This document shows positions 24,464 through 32,637 of a stretch of 64,000 nt of DNA, in pieces. Origin of the DNA: Mycobacterium stomatepiae (GTDB lineage Bacteria; Actinomycetota; Actinomycetes; Mycobacteriales; Mycobacteriaceae). A model generated the notes under the pieces. That model did no database searches. It had not been told where the DNA came from and was given only the letters and a program-made list of their open reading frames with translations. The stretch is taken from contig NZ_AP022587.1 of NCBI RefSeq assembly GCF_010731715.1, forward strand, positions 3,906,001 through 3,970,000, read 5' to 3'. The position numbers and the translations under genes are program-made. Numbering within the stretch: position 1 is the stretch's first letter; every line of letters begins with the position of its first letter.

Positions 24464-27091
24464 CTACCGCGCCATGTTGGCGAAGCGCGACAGGTGCAGC
24501 TGGTGGGCGACGGTGACCGTTTTGGTCGGGCCGTTCCGGTGCTTGGCCAGAATGAAATCGGCCTCTCCCCCACGCGGATCATCACGCTCGAAGGCATCCG
24601 GCCGGTTCAGCAGGATGACCATGTCGGCGTCCTGCTCCAGCGATCCCGACTCACGAAGGTCCGACAGCATCGGCTTCTTGTCGGTGCGCTGCTCGGGACC
24701 ACGGTTCAGCTGGCTGATCGCCACCACCGGGACCTCGAGCTCCTTGGCCAGAAGCTTGAGATGCCTTGAGAATTCGGACACCTCGAGCTGCCGCGACTCG
24801 ACCTTCTTGCCCGACGACATCAGCTGCAGATAGTCGACCACGACCAGGCGCAGGTCGGCCTTCTGCTTGAGCCGACGCGCCTTGGCGCGGATCTCCATCA
24901 TCGTCAGGTTCGGCGAGTCGTCGATATATAGTGGCGCCTCGCTGATTTCGCTCATTCGGCGCGCCAGCCGCGTCCAGTCGTCGTCGTTCATCCGGCCCGA
25001 ACGCATATCGGCGAGTTTGATTTTCGCTTCCGCCGACAGCAGCCGCATCACGATCTCGGACTTGCTCATTTCCAGCGAGAAGATGACGCTGGCCATCCGG
25101 TGCTTGATGGAGCACGACCGCAGGAAGTCCAAGCCAAGTGTCGAGTTGTGGGTGGGAACCATGGCCTTGCTCGCCAGATACATGTGGCTGTCGTTATCCA
25201 CTTCGACACACCGCACGGGAACGGTCTCGATCGGGCGCACGTCCATAACAAAGCGTGACCCCGAGCGCTGCGTGTTCACAGCTGCCCGACGTTCCTTGTG
25301 CGCTATGGCCTTTCGCTGTAATGCGAACACCGTGTCGTCCGTGGAGAAGGTGATTGTGTAGGCGATGCTGGATGACTCGCTACGGCCGAGGACGCGCTTG
25401 GTCGTAGTCCGGCAGCGATAGCCCAGGCCGACGATCAGCTCGGCGACATCGGATGCCAGCCGCTGGTTGGTAACGGAGAATTGGACGGCACCGCCCGCTG
25501 TCACGGTTCCGTCAGTGTCGAGCAAGCCGGCGAGCAGGTCGCGCCGCTGTGCCTCGGCCGCCCGTAGGTATTCCGTCGGGATGTGTTTATTACCAAGCAC
25601 TCCCAGGGTTCGCAGTCGCGCCTGTAGTGTGCCCACGGCGTTGTGGCAGTTCTGGCACAGCCGCAGCCCGCACGACGGACCCGCACAGCGAACGCAGGTT
25701 GGGCTCGGCACCGGAGCAGAGATAAAGCGTGCGCGACCACCGCAGGAGCGCCCGCATGTCCGCACCTGACTGGTGTGCGGGATGAACGACTTGCCGCAGA
25801 CCACGCACGCGCGAGGAGCCGGCTCGGCATCGGCCGGTAGGCGCAGTTGGTAGCGGTACCGAGCGGCTTCGGACGCAACCGCAACGTACCCGTCCGCTTC
25901 GATCCGCATGATGAGCTCAGGATCGGCCGTCGTGATTTGGGCTGCGGCGCTGGCGCCATCACCCAGCCAGCCACCCAAAGTGTATGGCTGCACCAAGAAC
26001 TCACGAGCCGGCAGGTCGAGTGCGCGCGCGTTGACCACGCTGTGGTTGAGCCGCCGGTCTTTGGTGTCGCAGCGCAACGTTCCGGCGATCTCGGCCGTCG
26101 TACGCACAGCCGCAAAGGTGCGCTGATTCTTGGTGCGGTTGTAGCCGATCGCCGCGGCTTGTGCCGATTTCCGGGATGCGCGCGTTTCGGTCAGCCACTG
26201 ATGCTCCGCATCGGCGACGATCACCGTCCCGTCGGAGAACTCGACCTCATAGCAAGGCCGCCCCAACATGACCTCGGTGGCAGCCACGACGCGCGTCGGC
26301 CGACCGTCGTCGCCCAGCAACTCGTCGCCGATTTCGATGTCACCCATTGTCGTCCAGCCCGTCGGCGTGGGCAGCGGCGTGTCCAAGGACAGCGCCTTCC
26401 CGACTCCAGGTCTCGCCGCCACGATAATCATCTGGCCGGCGTGCAGACCGTTGGTCACCTCGTCGAGTTCGGTGAAACCTGTCGGCACACCGCGCGCCAC
26501 CCCGCCGTTGGAGGCAATGGCGTCGATCTCGTCCATCGTCGGCTGCAGCAGATCCTCGAGCGGAACGAAATCCTCCGAGGTTCGCCGCTCGGCAACCTCG
26601 TAGATCTCCGCTTGCGCCCGGTCGACCACCTCGGCGACATCGGCACCCTCGGCGCCGGCATAGCCGTACTGCACGACCCGCGTTCCGGCCTCCACAAGCC
26701 GGCGCAGCAGCGCCTTCTCGGCCACGATGTCCGCGTAGTAGCCCGCGTTGGCCGCGGTCGGCACCGTGGAAATCAGCGTGTGCAGATAAGGCGCACCGCC
26801 CACCCGGCGCAGCAGGTTGCGGCGGTCGAGCTCGGCGGCCACGGTCACGGCGTCGGCGGGCTCCCCGCGCCCGTAGAGGTCCAGGATCGCGTCGTAGACA
26901 TTCTGGTGTGCCGGGCGGTAGAAGTCACCGGGCCGCACCCGCTCCAGCACGTCGGCGATGGCGTCCTTGCTCAGCAGCATCCCGCCCAGCACCGACTGCT
27001 CGGCGGCCAGGTCCTGCGGTGGCTGACGGCTGAACTCCTCGCTGGGTGGCGGCGCGTCCATGCCCGGCGCCCGGTCATCTACGACAGCCAC
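24464..27091 (-). CDS. dnaB: Replicative DNA helicase DnaB, intein-containing precursor
   Basis: An 875-residue precursor. Extein residues 1-232 and 650-875 make a normal 458-residue DnaB: N-terminal domain (DLAAEQSVLGGMLLSKDAIA), then the RecA-like core. Walker A is split as RPGVGK / STLG by the intein. Walker B is LVVVDYLQLMSS, and H-motif and arginine-finger regions follow (ISQLNRGPEQRTDKKPMLSD, LAKHRNGPTKTV). The protein unwinds the replication fork as a hexamer and is essential, so splicing must work. A transposase remnant abuts its 3' end; rplI lies upstream on the same strand beyond 536 noncoding bases. Confidence 0.96.
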   Translation of the reverse strand: MAVVDDRAPGMDAPPPSEEFSRQPPQDLAAEQSVLGGMLLSKDAIADVLERVRPGDFYRPAHQNVYDAILDLYGRGEPADAVTVAAELDRRNLLRRVGGAPYLHTLISTVPTAANAGYYADIVAEKALLRRLVEAGTRVVQYGYAGAEGADVAEVVDRAQAEIYEVAERRTSEDFVPLEDLLQPTMDEIDAIASNGGVARGVPTGFTELDEVTNGLHAGQMIIVAARPGVGKALSLDTPLPTPTGWTTMGDIEIGDELLGDDGRPTRVVAATEVMLGRPCYEVEFSDGTVIVADAEHQWLTETRASRKSAQAAAIGYNRTKNQRTFAAVRTTAEIAGTLRCDTKDRRLNHSVVNARALDLPAREFLVQPYTLGGWLGDGASAAAQITTADPELIMRIEADGYVAVASEAARYRYQLRLPADAEPAPRACVVCGKSFIPHTSQVRTCGRSCGGRARFISAPVPSPTCVRCAGPSCGLRLCQNCHNAVGTLQARLRTLGVLGNKHIPTEYLRAAEAQRRDLLAGLLDTDGTVTAGGAVQFSVTNQRLASDVAELIVGLGYRCRTTTKRVLGRSESSSIAYTITFSTDDTVFALQRKAIAHKERRAAVNTQRSGSRFVMDVRPIETVPVRCVEVDNDSHMYLASKAMVPTHNSTLGLDFLRSCSIKHRMASVIFSLEMSKSEIVMRLLSAEAKIKLADMRSGRMNDDDWTRLARRMSEISEAPLYIDDSPNLTMMEIRAKARRLKQKADLRLVVVDYLQLMSSGKKVESRQLEVSEFSRHLKLLAKELEVPVVAISQLNRGPEQRTDKKPMLSDLRESGSLEQDADMVILLNRPDAFERDDPRGGEADFILAKHRNGPTKTVTVAHQLHLSRFANMAR
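25145..26395 (-). other. DnaB intein, class 3 type, with LAGLIDADG endonuclease and Cys-rich insert
   Basis: Residues 233-649 of the precursor (417 aa). It starts with Ala (ALSLDTPLPTPTGW), not Cys or Ser, and ends VPTHN before extein Ser650. The class 3 triplet is in place: Trp in DAEHQWLTE (residue 299), Cys in VRCVEVDND (628) and Thr in MVPTHN (647). The homing endonuclease motifs are YTLGGWLGDGAS and LLAGLLDTDGTV. Between them lie nine cysteines at about residues 429-482 (CVVC, CGRSC, CVRC, CGLRLCQNC), like paired zinc fingers. The insertion is within the Walker A P-loop, a known DnaB intein site in mycobacteria. The endonuclease looks complete, so the element may still be mobile. Confidence 0.92.
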
Positions 27092-27307
27092 AGACTCACA
27101 CCTCCCTTACGAAAACATGATACGAACATACATTCGATAGCCGACACTCAGCGACGTCGATCAAGGCACTCCCACTCCGGACCCAGGCACCCGTAAAGCC
27201 TTGCGCCGGGAAGACCGTAAACGTTGCTGGCCCACGGTTAAAAGGGCCGCTGTTCATAAGGTTGTGCATCGGGTGTGCATATCCATCGACACCTGTGTTG
27301 AGTGGGT

Positions 27308-27392
27308 TGTGGAGAACCTGTGGAACAAAACGCGTCGCTGCTACGTCCCTGCTGCTAAGGGCAGTACAACACCGGTTAGTTGGTGTGGAGAA
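27308..27392. promoter_or_regulatory. Cluster of three DnaA-box-like nonamers upstream of dnaB
   Basis: TGTGGAGAA occurs at 27308-27316 and 27384-27392, and TGTGGAACA at 27319-27327, all in the same orientation. TGTGGACAA is the reverse complement of the mycobacterial DnaA box TTGTCCACA; two of these differ from it by one base and the third by two. They sit in the 536-base noncoding stretch between rplI and dnaB, which holds nothing else I recognise besides the rplI terminator. Function is inferred. Confidence 0.4.
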
Positions 27393-27574
27393 TAATCTTT
27401 TGGGCGTGTCGTCGCAGGTTACCGTGCCGGGCGTGTTGGCTTTCGGCCATGTTTTCGGTTAGTTACGGGGTGGTTAAGGGCTGCGCGCAGCGACGTCATC
27501 CCACATAGTTCGCCAGGTTTGCGGCGCCGCCCATCCACAGGGCAACCCTTTGGCGCGCTGCGGACACAACAAAA

Positions 27575-27607
27575 TCCGGCGGCCGCCGATTAACGGCAGC
27601 CGCCGGA
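27575..27607 (-). terminator. Rho-independent terminator of the ribosomal-protein block
   Basis: TCCGGCGGCCGCC (27575-27587) pairs with GGCAGCCGCCGGA (27595-27607) with one mismatch around the loop gattaac. On the minus strand the stem is followed by TTTTGTTGTG, giving a U-rich tail. It lies 21 bases after the rplI stop, in the right place to end the rpsF-ssb-rpsR-rplI transcript. Confidence 0.75.
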
Positions 27608-27627
27608 TCTGAACAATCGGTGCTGAG

Positions 27628-28086
27628 CTAGCTATCCGCGACGACGTTGAGCGCAACGTCGACATTGATCTCGGGGTGCAGGTGCACCGCGACCGAATGA
27701 GTGCCGACCGACTTGATATGCGACTTGGGCAACCGAATTATGCGCTTGTCGAGATTCGGGCCGCCGGCCTTCTTTATTGCTGCGGCGACGTCCCCGGCGG
27801 TCACCGAGCCGAACAGCTTGCCGGAATCGGCGGCGGTATTCACCGGCAGCGAGACCGGACCGAGCGCCTCGATCGCCGTCTTGATCTCGTTGGCGTGCCC
27901 CAGGTCGCGCACGGCCTTGGTCTCGCGGGCCCGACGGATCTCGTCGGCCTGCTTCTGTGCGCCACGCGAGGCGACGATCGCCAGGCCGCGCGGCAACAGG
28001 AAGTTACGGCCGTACCCGTCCTTGACCTCGACAGTCTCGCCGACGGTACCGAGATGGTCGACGTCGGCCGTCAGAATCAGCTTCAT
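27628..28086 (-). CDS. rplI: Ribosomal protein bL9
   Basis: A 152-residue protein with the L9 N-domain [36 protein letters not shown], the long connecting helix ([15 protein letters not shown]) and the C-domain. Size and sequence are standard for mycobacteria. It binds 23S rRNA near the L1 stalk base. Last gene of the conserved block, 42 bases after rpsR1, followed by a strong terminator. Confidence 0.97.
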   Translation of the reverse strand: MKLILTADVDHLGTVGETVEVKDGYGRNFLLPRGLAIVASRGAQKQADEIRRARETKAVRDLGHANEIKTAIEALGPVSLPVNTAADSGKLFGSVTAGDVAAAIKKAGGPNLDKRIIRLPKSHIKSVGTHSVAVHLHPEINVDVALNVVADS

Positions 28087-28128
28087 CGTTTTAGTACTTT
28101 CGGTTGGGTCGTAAACAAAACGCGCCGG

Positions 28129-28383
28129 TTATCGCGCCGACGACGTGAAGGGCAGCAGGGCGACCTCGCGGGCGTTCTTCACCGCAAGCGCGATGTCGCG
28201 CTGGTGCTGCACGCAGTTACCGGTCACCCGACGCGCGCGGATCTTGCCACGCTCGCTGATGTAGGTGCGCAGCAGCGTGGTGTCCTTGTAGTCGATCGAC
28301 TGGCCCTTCTTGGCACAGAAGACGCATTTCCTTGTCTTGATTGGCTTTTCGGGAGCCGGGCGCCGTTTCGTGGACTTTGCCAT
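28129..28383 (-). CDS. rpsR1: Ribosomal protein bS18 (zinc-type copy)
   Basis: An 84-residue bS18 with [20 protein letters not shown] and [20 protein letters not shown]. The CxxC plus a later Cys make this the cysteine-containing C+ form, corresponding to RpsR1 next to ssb in M. tuberculosis, not the zinc-independent paralogue RpsR2. It pairs with bS6 on the 30S platform. It sits 56 bases after ssb. Confidence 0.95.
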   Translation of the reverse strand: MAKSTKRRPAPEKPIKTRKCVFCAKKGQSIDYKDTTLLRTYISERGKIRARRVTGNCVQHQRDIALAVKNAREVALLPFTSSAR

Positions 28384-28439
28384 GTGTTTGTTTCTTTCCG
28401 TTTGCTACTGGTCTTGTGTGGTTTTGAAAGGGGCCGACG

Positions 28440-28955
28440 TCAGAACGGGGGTTCTTCGTCGCCGCCGGCGAAGGAACCCGATGCGGGAGCACTGCCCCAC
28501 GGGTCGTCCGCCGGTCCGCTGCTCGCCTGCGCGGGCGCCGATTGCCGGGATCCACCACCGCCGCCGAAGCCGCCGCTCCCGCCGCCACTGCGGCTGGCCT
28601 TGTTGACCTTTGCGGTGGCGTACCGCAGCGAGGGGCCGATCTCGTCGACCTCAACCTCGACGACGGTGCGCTTCTCACCCTCGCGGGTTTCGAACGACCG
28701 CTGCTTCAGCCGTCCAGTCACGATCACGCGTGATCCCCGGGTGAGGCTTTCCGCGACATTCTCCGCGGCCTCGCGCCAGATGTTGCATCGCAAGAACAGC
28801 GCCTCGCCGTCTTTCCACTCCCCGCTCTGGCGGTCGAACGTCCGGGGCGTGGACGCCACGGTGAAATTCGCGACGGCCGCACCCGACGGCGTGAACCGCA
28901 GTTCAGGGTCGGCGGTCAGGTTTCCGACGACGGTGATGATGGTGTCACCAGCCAC
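28440..28955 (-). CDS. ssb: Single-stranded DNA-binding protein
   Basis: A 171-residue SSB: OB fold from [20 protein letters not shown] through [20 protein letters not shown] and [12 protein letters not shown], then a flexible Gly-rich tail ([11 protein letters not shown]) and the acidic tip DEEPPF that docks replication partners. ATG 28955 follows aggagg-type purine sequence. The gene lies between rpsF and rpsR1, the classic bacterial arrangement. Confidence 0.97.
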   Translation of the reverse strand: MAGDTIITVVGNLTADPELRFTPSGAAVANFTVASTPRTFDRQSGEWKDGEALFLRCNIWREAAENVAESLTRGSRVIVTGRLKQRSFETREGEKRTVVEVEVDEIGPSLRYATAKVNKASRSGGGSGGFGGGGGSRQSAPAQASSGPADDPWGSAPASGSFAGGDEEPPF

Positions 28956-29069
28956 TGGGTCCTCCTGGGTCCATCCCGGCTCTCGCCTGCGGACGGTAGA
29001 CGGTCATAAGCATGTTTCGCTGAGCCTACGCATATGCGCCGACGCCGGGGAGCGTGCTCGCTACCCGAC

Positions 29070-29360
29070 TTAGTGCTTGTCGGTGCGCATCACCTTGGTG
29101 CGCAACACCGACTCGTTGAGGCTGAGCTGACGGTCGAGTTCGGACACCGTGGCCGGGGCCGCCTTGAGGTCGACGACTACATAGATGCCTTCGGCGTGCT
29201 TGGCGATCTCGTAGGCCAGCCGGCGCTTGCCCCAGATGTCCACCTTGTCGACGGTTCCGCCGTCTTTGCGGACGACGTTCAGGAACGTCTCCAGGGACGG
29301 AGCAACGGTGCGCTCGTCAAGTGTGGGATCAAGAATGACCATGATTTCGTATGGACGCAT
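29070..29360 (-). CDS. rpsF: Ribosomal protein bS6
   Basis: A 96-residue bS6 beginning [20 protein letters not shown] with [20 protein letters not shown] in the middle. The ribosome site CAGGAGGTGATGAGG is strong. It binds bS18 on the 30S platform. First gene of the rpsF-ssb-rpsR1-rplI unit. Upstream, where M. tuberculosis has Rv0052, this genome has the phn operon. Confidence 0.97.
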   Translation of the reverse strand: MRPYEIMVILDPTLDERTVAPSLETFLNVVRKDGGTVDKVDIWGKRRLAYEIAKHAEGIYVVVDLKAAPATVSELDRQLSLNESVLRTKVMRTDKH

Positions 29361-29391
29361 GGAAACCTCATCACCTCCTGTGGTCTAAACG

Positions 29392-29410
29392 GCCACGGTC
29401 GATCCGTGGC
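29392..29410 (-). promoter_or_regulatory. Hairpin in the rpsF leader, candidate S6:S18 autoregulatory element
   Basis: GCCACGG (29392-29398) and CCGTGGC (29404-29410) form a perfect 7-bp stem with a five-base loop, 32 bases upstream of rpsF and next to its ribosome site. Many bacteria carry an S6:S18-binding leader with a conserved CCG in this position. The fit to that consensus is by eye only. Confidence 0.4.
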
Positions 29411-29481
29411 AGAAGGGTCGCCTGCGTCGGCAACCGCACCAGGCTACCCGAACAGGTGCTGAGCGGCGAAATCCATGCCAT

Positions 29482-30012
29482 TCAGCCGATTAGCCGCTCG
29501 TAGGCGTCCAGCACCTCAACGACGGTGATCAGCGGACCGTGCGGGTCCTTCGCGTCGTCGTCCCAGCGCCGCACCATGACCGCCTCTTCGGCGACGGAAC
29601 TCGCACGGAAATCGGCGATTTCCTCCTCGCTCATCCCGCCGCCCTGCACTTTGAGCGACGCGACCGAGGTCAGGCTGAGATGAGCGTGATACCCGGGGTC
29701 GGTGGCGACCAGGTAACGCTTGGCCGGCACGTGCCCACCGATGATCCGCGCGGCGGGCTCACCGAGGTGGGCACGGGCGAACTCGGCGCCGCACAGCTCG
29801 TGCGGGAGATCCGGCCACTGGGCAGCGACCGCGCCGGCCCGGCCGATGTCGTGCAACGTCGCGGCGACCAACAACTCGTCGTCGGCGCCGGCCCGTTTGG
29901 CATACCAGCCGGTCTGCAGTGCATGCGTCCGCTGGTCCACCACTTCTCCGGCATAGGGCAATCCGGCCAGCCCCTCGATGAGCATGCCCAGCGATTCACG
30001 GGACAGGGTCAT
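29482..30012 (-). CDS. HD-domain protein of the phosphonate operon (PhnZ-like)
   Basis: A 176-residue HD-domain protein. Metal-ligand candidates are H30, H54-D55 (ATLHDIGRAG), H71, H94 and D151-D153 (RRWDDDAKD), the spacing expected for the di-iron HD oxygenases of which PhnZ is the model. Y20 and E23 sit where PhnZ has, as I recall, its Tyr/Glu gating pair. Its start overlaps the phnM stop (ATGA), so it is the last gene of the phn operon. PhnZ cleaves hydroxylated 2-aminoethylphosphonate made by PhnY, but no PhnY-like gene is present, so the substrate may differ. Confidence 0.78.
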   Translation of the reverse strand: MTLSRESLGMLIEGLAGLPYAGEVVDQRTHALQTGWYAKRAGADDELLVAATLHDIGRAGAVAAQWPDLPHELCGAEFARAHLGEPAARIIGGHVPAKRYLVATDPGYHAHLSLTSVASLKVQGGGMSEEEIADFRASSVAEEAVMVRRWDDDAKDPHGPLITVVEVLDAYERLIG

Positions 30013-31093
30013 GGCGTCTCCTCACTGCGGTCCTTGGGGCATGACCCGCTCGTCAGCACCGTATGCACAACCGGCCAGCGCCCGGGTGCGACGAGCGCCA
30101 GGTCCGCCCGCAGCCCGGGCAGCAGCCGGCCGCGGTCGGCGAGCCCCGCGACATCGGCGGGACCCGACGTCACCAGCGAGATGGCGGCGGCCAGGTCGAT
30201 CCGGGTGTCGTCGGCAACGGCGGACGCCGCCGCCAGCAGGCTCGACGGCAGGTAATCCGACGCGATCGAGGTCACCAAGCCACGCGCGATCAGCTCGCGG
30301 CCGGATGCGTTGCCGTTGTGTGATCTGCCGCGCAACACGTTCGGCGCGCCCATCACCACCGGCAGCCCACGGTCACGCGCCGCGTGCGCGGCCGCCAACG
30401 TGGTCGGGAATTCGGCGACCGCACCACCTCTCGTTACCAACTCGTCGACCTCGGCTTCGGACACCGGGTCATGGCCGATCAGCCGAATGCGCCCGGCCCG
30501 CGCGTGCTCGCCGAGCCAGCTCATCGCTTCCTCACGGATCCCGAGGCGCCCGCTGCGCTCGGCGATGAGGTCATCGACGTGGCGCGCCGCCTCGTCGGCG
30601 GTCATCCCGCGCGCACCGATCATGTAGCGCTCGTAGTACGCACGGTCGGCGTACTGCCCCTGCCCGGGGGTGTGGTCCTCGTGCGAGACCAACGGGACGC
30701 TCACCGGCTCAGCCAACCGTTCTTTAAGCGCCACAAGGCCTTCCGCGCTGCGGACATCAAGCCGATACAGGATCCGGTGATCCACCAGACCCTCGGTCCG
30801 CGCTTCGATGGCATCACACAGAAGCATCGTGCCCTCGATGGTGCGCGGCATGCCACGGCCCATGCTCCGCTCGAACCCGGCGCCGTGAAACACCGTCGTC
30901 ACCCCGGCCGCCCGGAGCTTGCCCTCGAACGACAGCAGGGCGAACTCTATCGGCAGCTCGGCACCCGGTCGCGGCAACCGCTCGCTCTCCAGCCCATCGC
31001 TGTGCGTGTCCACCAGACCCGGAATGCAGAGCAGCCCTTGACCGTCGCCAACGGCCAGTGCCGCACCGTCCGTTCGAACACCTCGATCGTCAT
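30009..31093 (-). CDS. phnM: PhnM, ribose methylphosphonate triphosphate diphosphatase, with a broken 5' end
   Basis: An amidohydrolase-fold enzyme that trims the triphosphate of the C-P lyase intermediate. Recognisable parts: LLCIPGLVDTHSDGLESERL (metal-binding HxD region), GAELPIEFALLSFEGKLRAA, VSHEDHTPGQGQ and ITSIASDYLPSSLLAAASAV. The natural start is ATG 31093, overlapping the phnL stop, but that frame (MTIEVFERTV) is not the frame of the enzyme, which has no start codon until GTG 31013, already inside the HSDG motif. A small deletion or a base error near 31060-31080 seems to have removed the N-terminal strand region. As sequenced, only a truncated protein could be made. Confidence 0.8.
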
Positions 31094-31836
31094 GCCACTC
31101 CTTCGAAAACCGTTGTCGACGCCCCGTCTTTCACGATGCGACCGTCGCGCATCAGCACCACCCGAGATGCCAACCGCCGCATGGCATCCAGATCGTGATA
31201 GACCCCGAGGACCGCGACGTCCCGGGTCGTCAGAGTCGCGATCAGTTCGAGCGCCGCTTCGCGATTGGCGGGATCGAGCGCCGACACCGGCTCGTCGAGC
31301 AACAGCAGCCGCGGTGGCCGTACCGTGCCGGCGGCCAGGTTCACCCGCTGACGTTCTCCGCCCGAGAGCACCGAACAGTCCACATCCCACAGCACTTCGT
31401 CGAGATTGAGGCGGCGCAGCGCGTCCGCGGCCGCCTCGCGTGCCTCGGTGCGGTCCACACCGCGGCGCCGGGCTGTGGCCGCCACGTACTCCAGCGGGCT
31501 GGTACGCGGCGGTGCGTTCAAAAACTGTGCCACATATCCGAATTCGCGACCGCGCAGCCGTGCCATGGCTCGATCCGACAGGTTGGTCAGTTCGATCTCC
31601 TCGTTCGCCGCGGTGCGCAGCAATACCGAGCCGGAATCCGGCAGATAGGTGCGATGGACGCAACGAAGCAGCGAGGACTTACCGGCCCCGCTCGGGCCGG
31701 CCAGCGCGACATGCTCGCCGGCATGCACCTCGACGTCGACGCCGCGCAGTGAGTCCACGACGCGTCCGTCGATGGTGTGCAGCGTGAACGATTTGCGCAA
31801 CTTCCGCACGGTCAGCACAGCGGCCACCGCGATCAC
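31090..31836 (-). CDS. phnL: PhnL, C-P lyase ABC-type ATPase
   Basis: A 248-residue ABC protein: Walker A AGPSGAGKSSLLRCVH, Q-loop GYVAQFLNAPPRTSPLEYVA (the QFL form typical of PhnL), signature LSGGERQRVNLAAG, Walker B LLLLDEPVSALD. The GTG start overlaps the phnK stop (GTGA). In known C-P lyases PhnL joins the PhnGHIJ core, where it helps prime the nucleoside triphosphate attack on phosphonate, and is not a transporter subunit. Intact here. Confidence 0.92.
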   Translation of the reverse strand: MIAVAAVLTVRKLRKSFTLHTIDGRVVDSLRGVDVEVHAGEHVALAGPSGAGKSSLLRCVHRTYLPDSGSVLLRTAANEEIELTNLSDRAMARLRGREFGYVAQFLNAPPRTSPLEYVAATARRRGVDRTEAREAAADALRRLNLDEVLWDVDCSVLSGGERQRVNLAAGTVRPPRLLLLDEPVSALDPANREAALELIATLTTRDVAVLGVYHDLDAMRRLASRVVLMRDGRIVKDGASTTVFEGVA

Positions 31837-32637
31837 CTCCTGGCCGCGGCGACGAGCCGCTGTGTGTAGGGCTGATGCGGGTCGCAGAACAGCTGATCGG
31901 TCAGGCCACGCTCGATCACCCTGCCCAGCTGCATGACGACAGCCCGATCGGTCAACGCCTCGATCACCGAGAAGTCGTGGCTGACAACGACTGCCGCGAC
32001 GTTTCGTTCGAACAGCAATCCGCGCAGCAGGTCGAGCACGCCGGCGGCCACCGACGCGTCCAGCCCGGTAGTCGGCTCGTCCAGCAGCAACACCGGCGGT
32101 TCGGTCGCCAGCGCCTTGGCGATCTGCACGCGCTGCCGCATGCCGCCGGAGAACGTGCCCACCGGGTCATCTATCCGGGACAACGGAACCTCAACTCGCT
32201 CAGGGAGTTCGGCGGCACGCTCACGGATGTGGTGGTAGCCGCGCGGCGATATTGCCACCCGCGCTGATCCGCAGGTCCAGGCCGTCGGCGGGATTCTGGT
32301 GAACCGCCGCCATCGCATCGATGCGCAGCCGCCGGCGGGTAGCGTCGGGCAACAACAGCAGGTCGGTGACGCCGTCGTCGACCGTCGCCAAATGTACCGA
32401 ACCCGTTGTCGCTCTTTCGCTTCCCATCACACATGCCAATACGGTCGACTTACCCGATCCTGATTCTCCGATCACGCCCAGCGCCTCACCGGGTGCGACG
32501 TCGAAGGACACATCCCAAGCCGCCACCACCGCACCGGTGTTCGGGCTGATCGCGGTGCCGTATTCGGGCCCAGTGCCCTCGACGGCATACACGCCGCCGG
32601 TGCCGTGCACCTTGCCAATCGAATCGACCCGCAGCAT
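31833..32637 (-). pseudogene. phnK: PhnK, C-P lyase ABC-type ATPase, frameshifted
   Basis: The first half begins at MLRVDSIGKVHGTGG (ATG 32637), with Walker A GESGSGKSTVLACVMG and the Q-loop AVHQNPADGLDLRISAGGN. Around 32238-32250 the frame is lost: it stops after ARLPPHP, while the second half resumes in another frame at GYHHIRERAAELPERVEV with signature FSGGMRQRVQIAKALA and Walker B VLLLDEPTTGLD. Both halves are otherwise well preserved, so either a recent mutation or a base-call error. The 5' half is in frame with phnJ. PhnK binds the PhnJ side of the core complex. Confidence 0.85.

Noticed and set aside
25847..27196. 449-codon plus-strand frame opposite dnaB
   Set aside because: Antisense to the dnaB extein and intein, with no recognisable domain.
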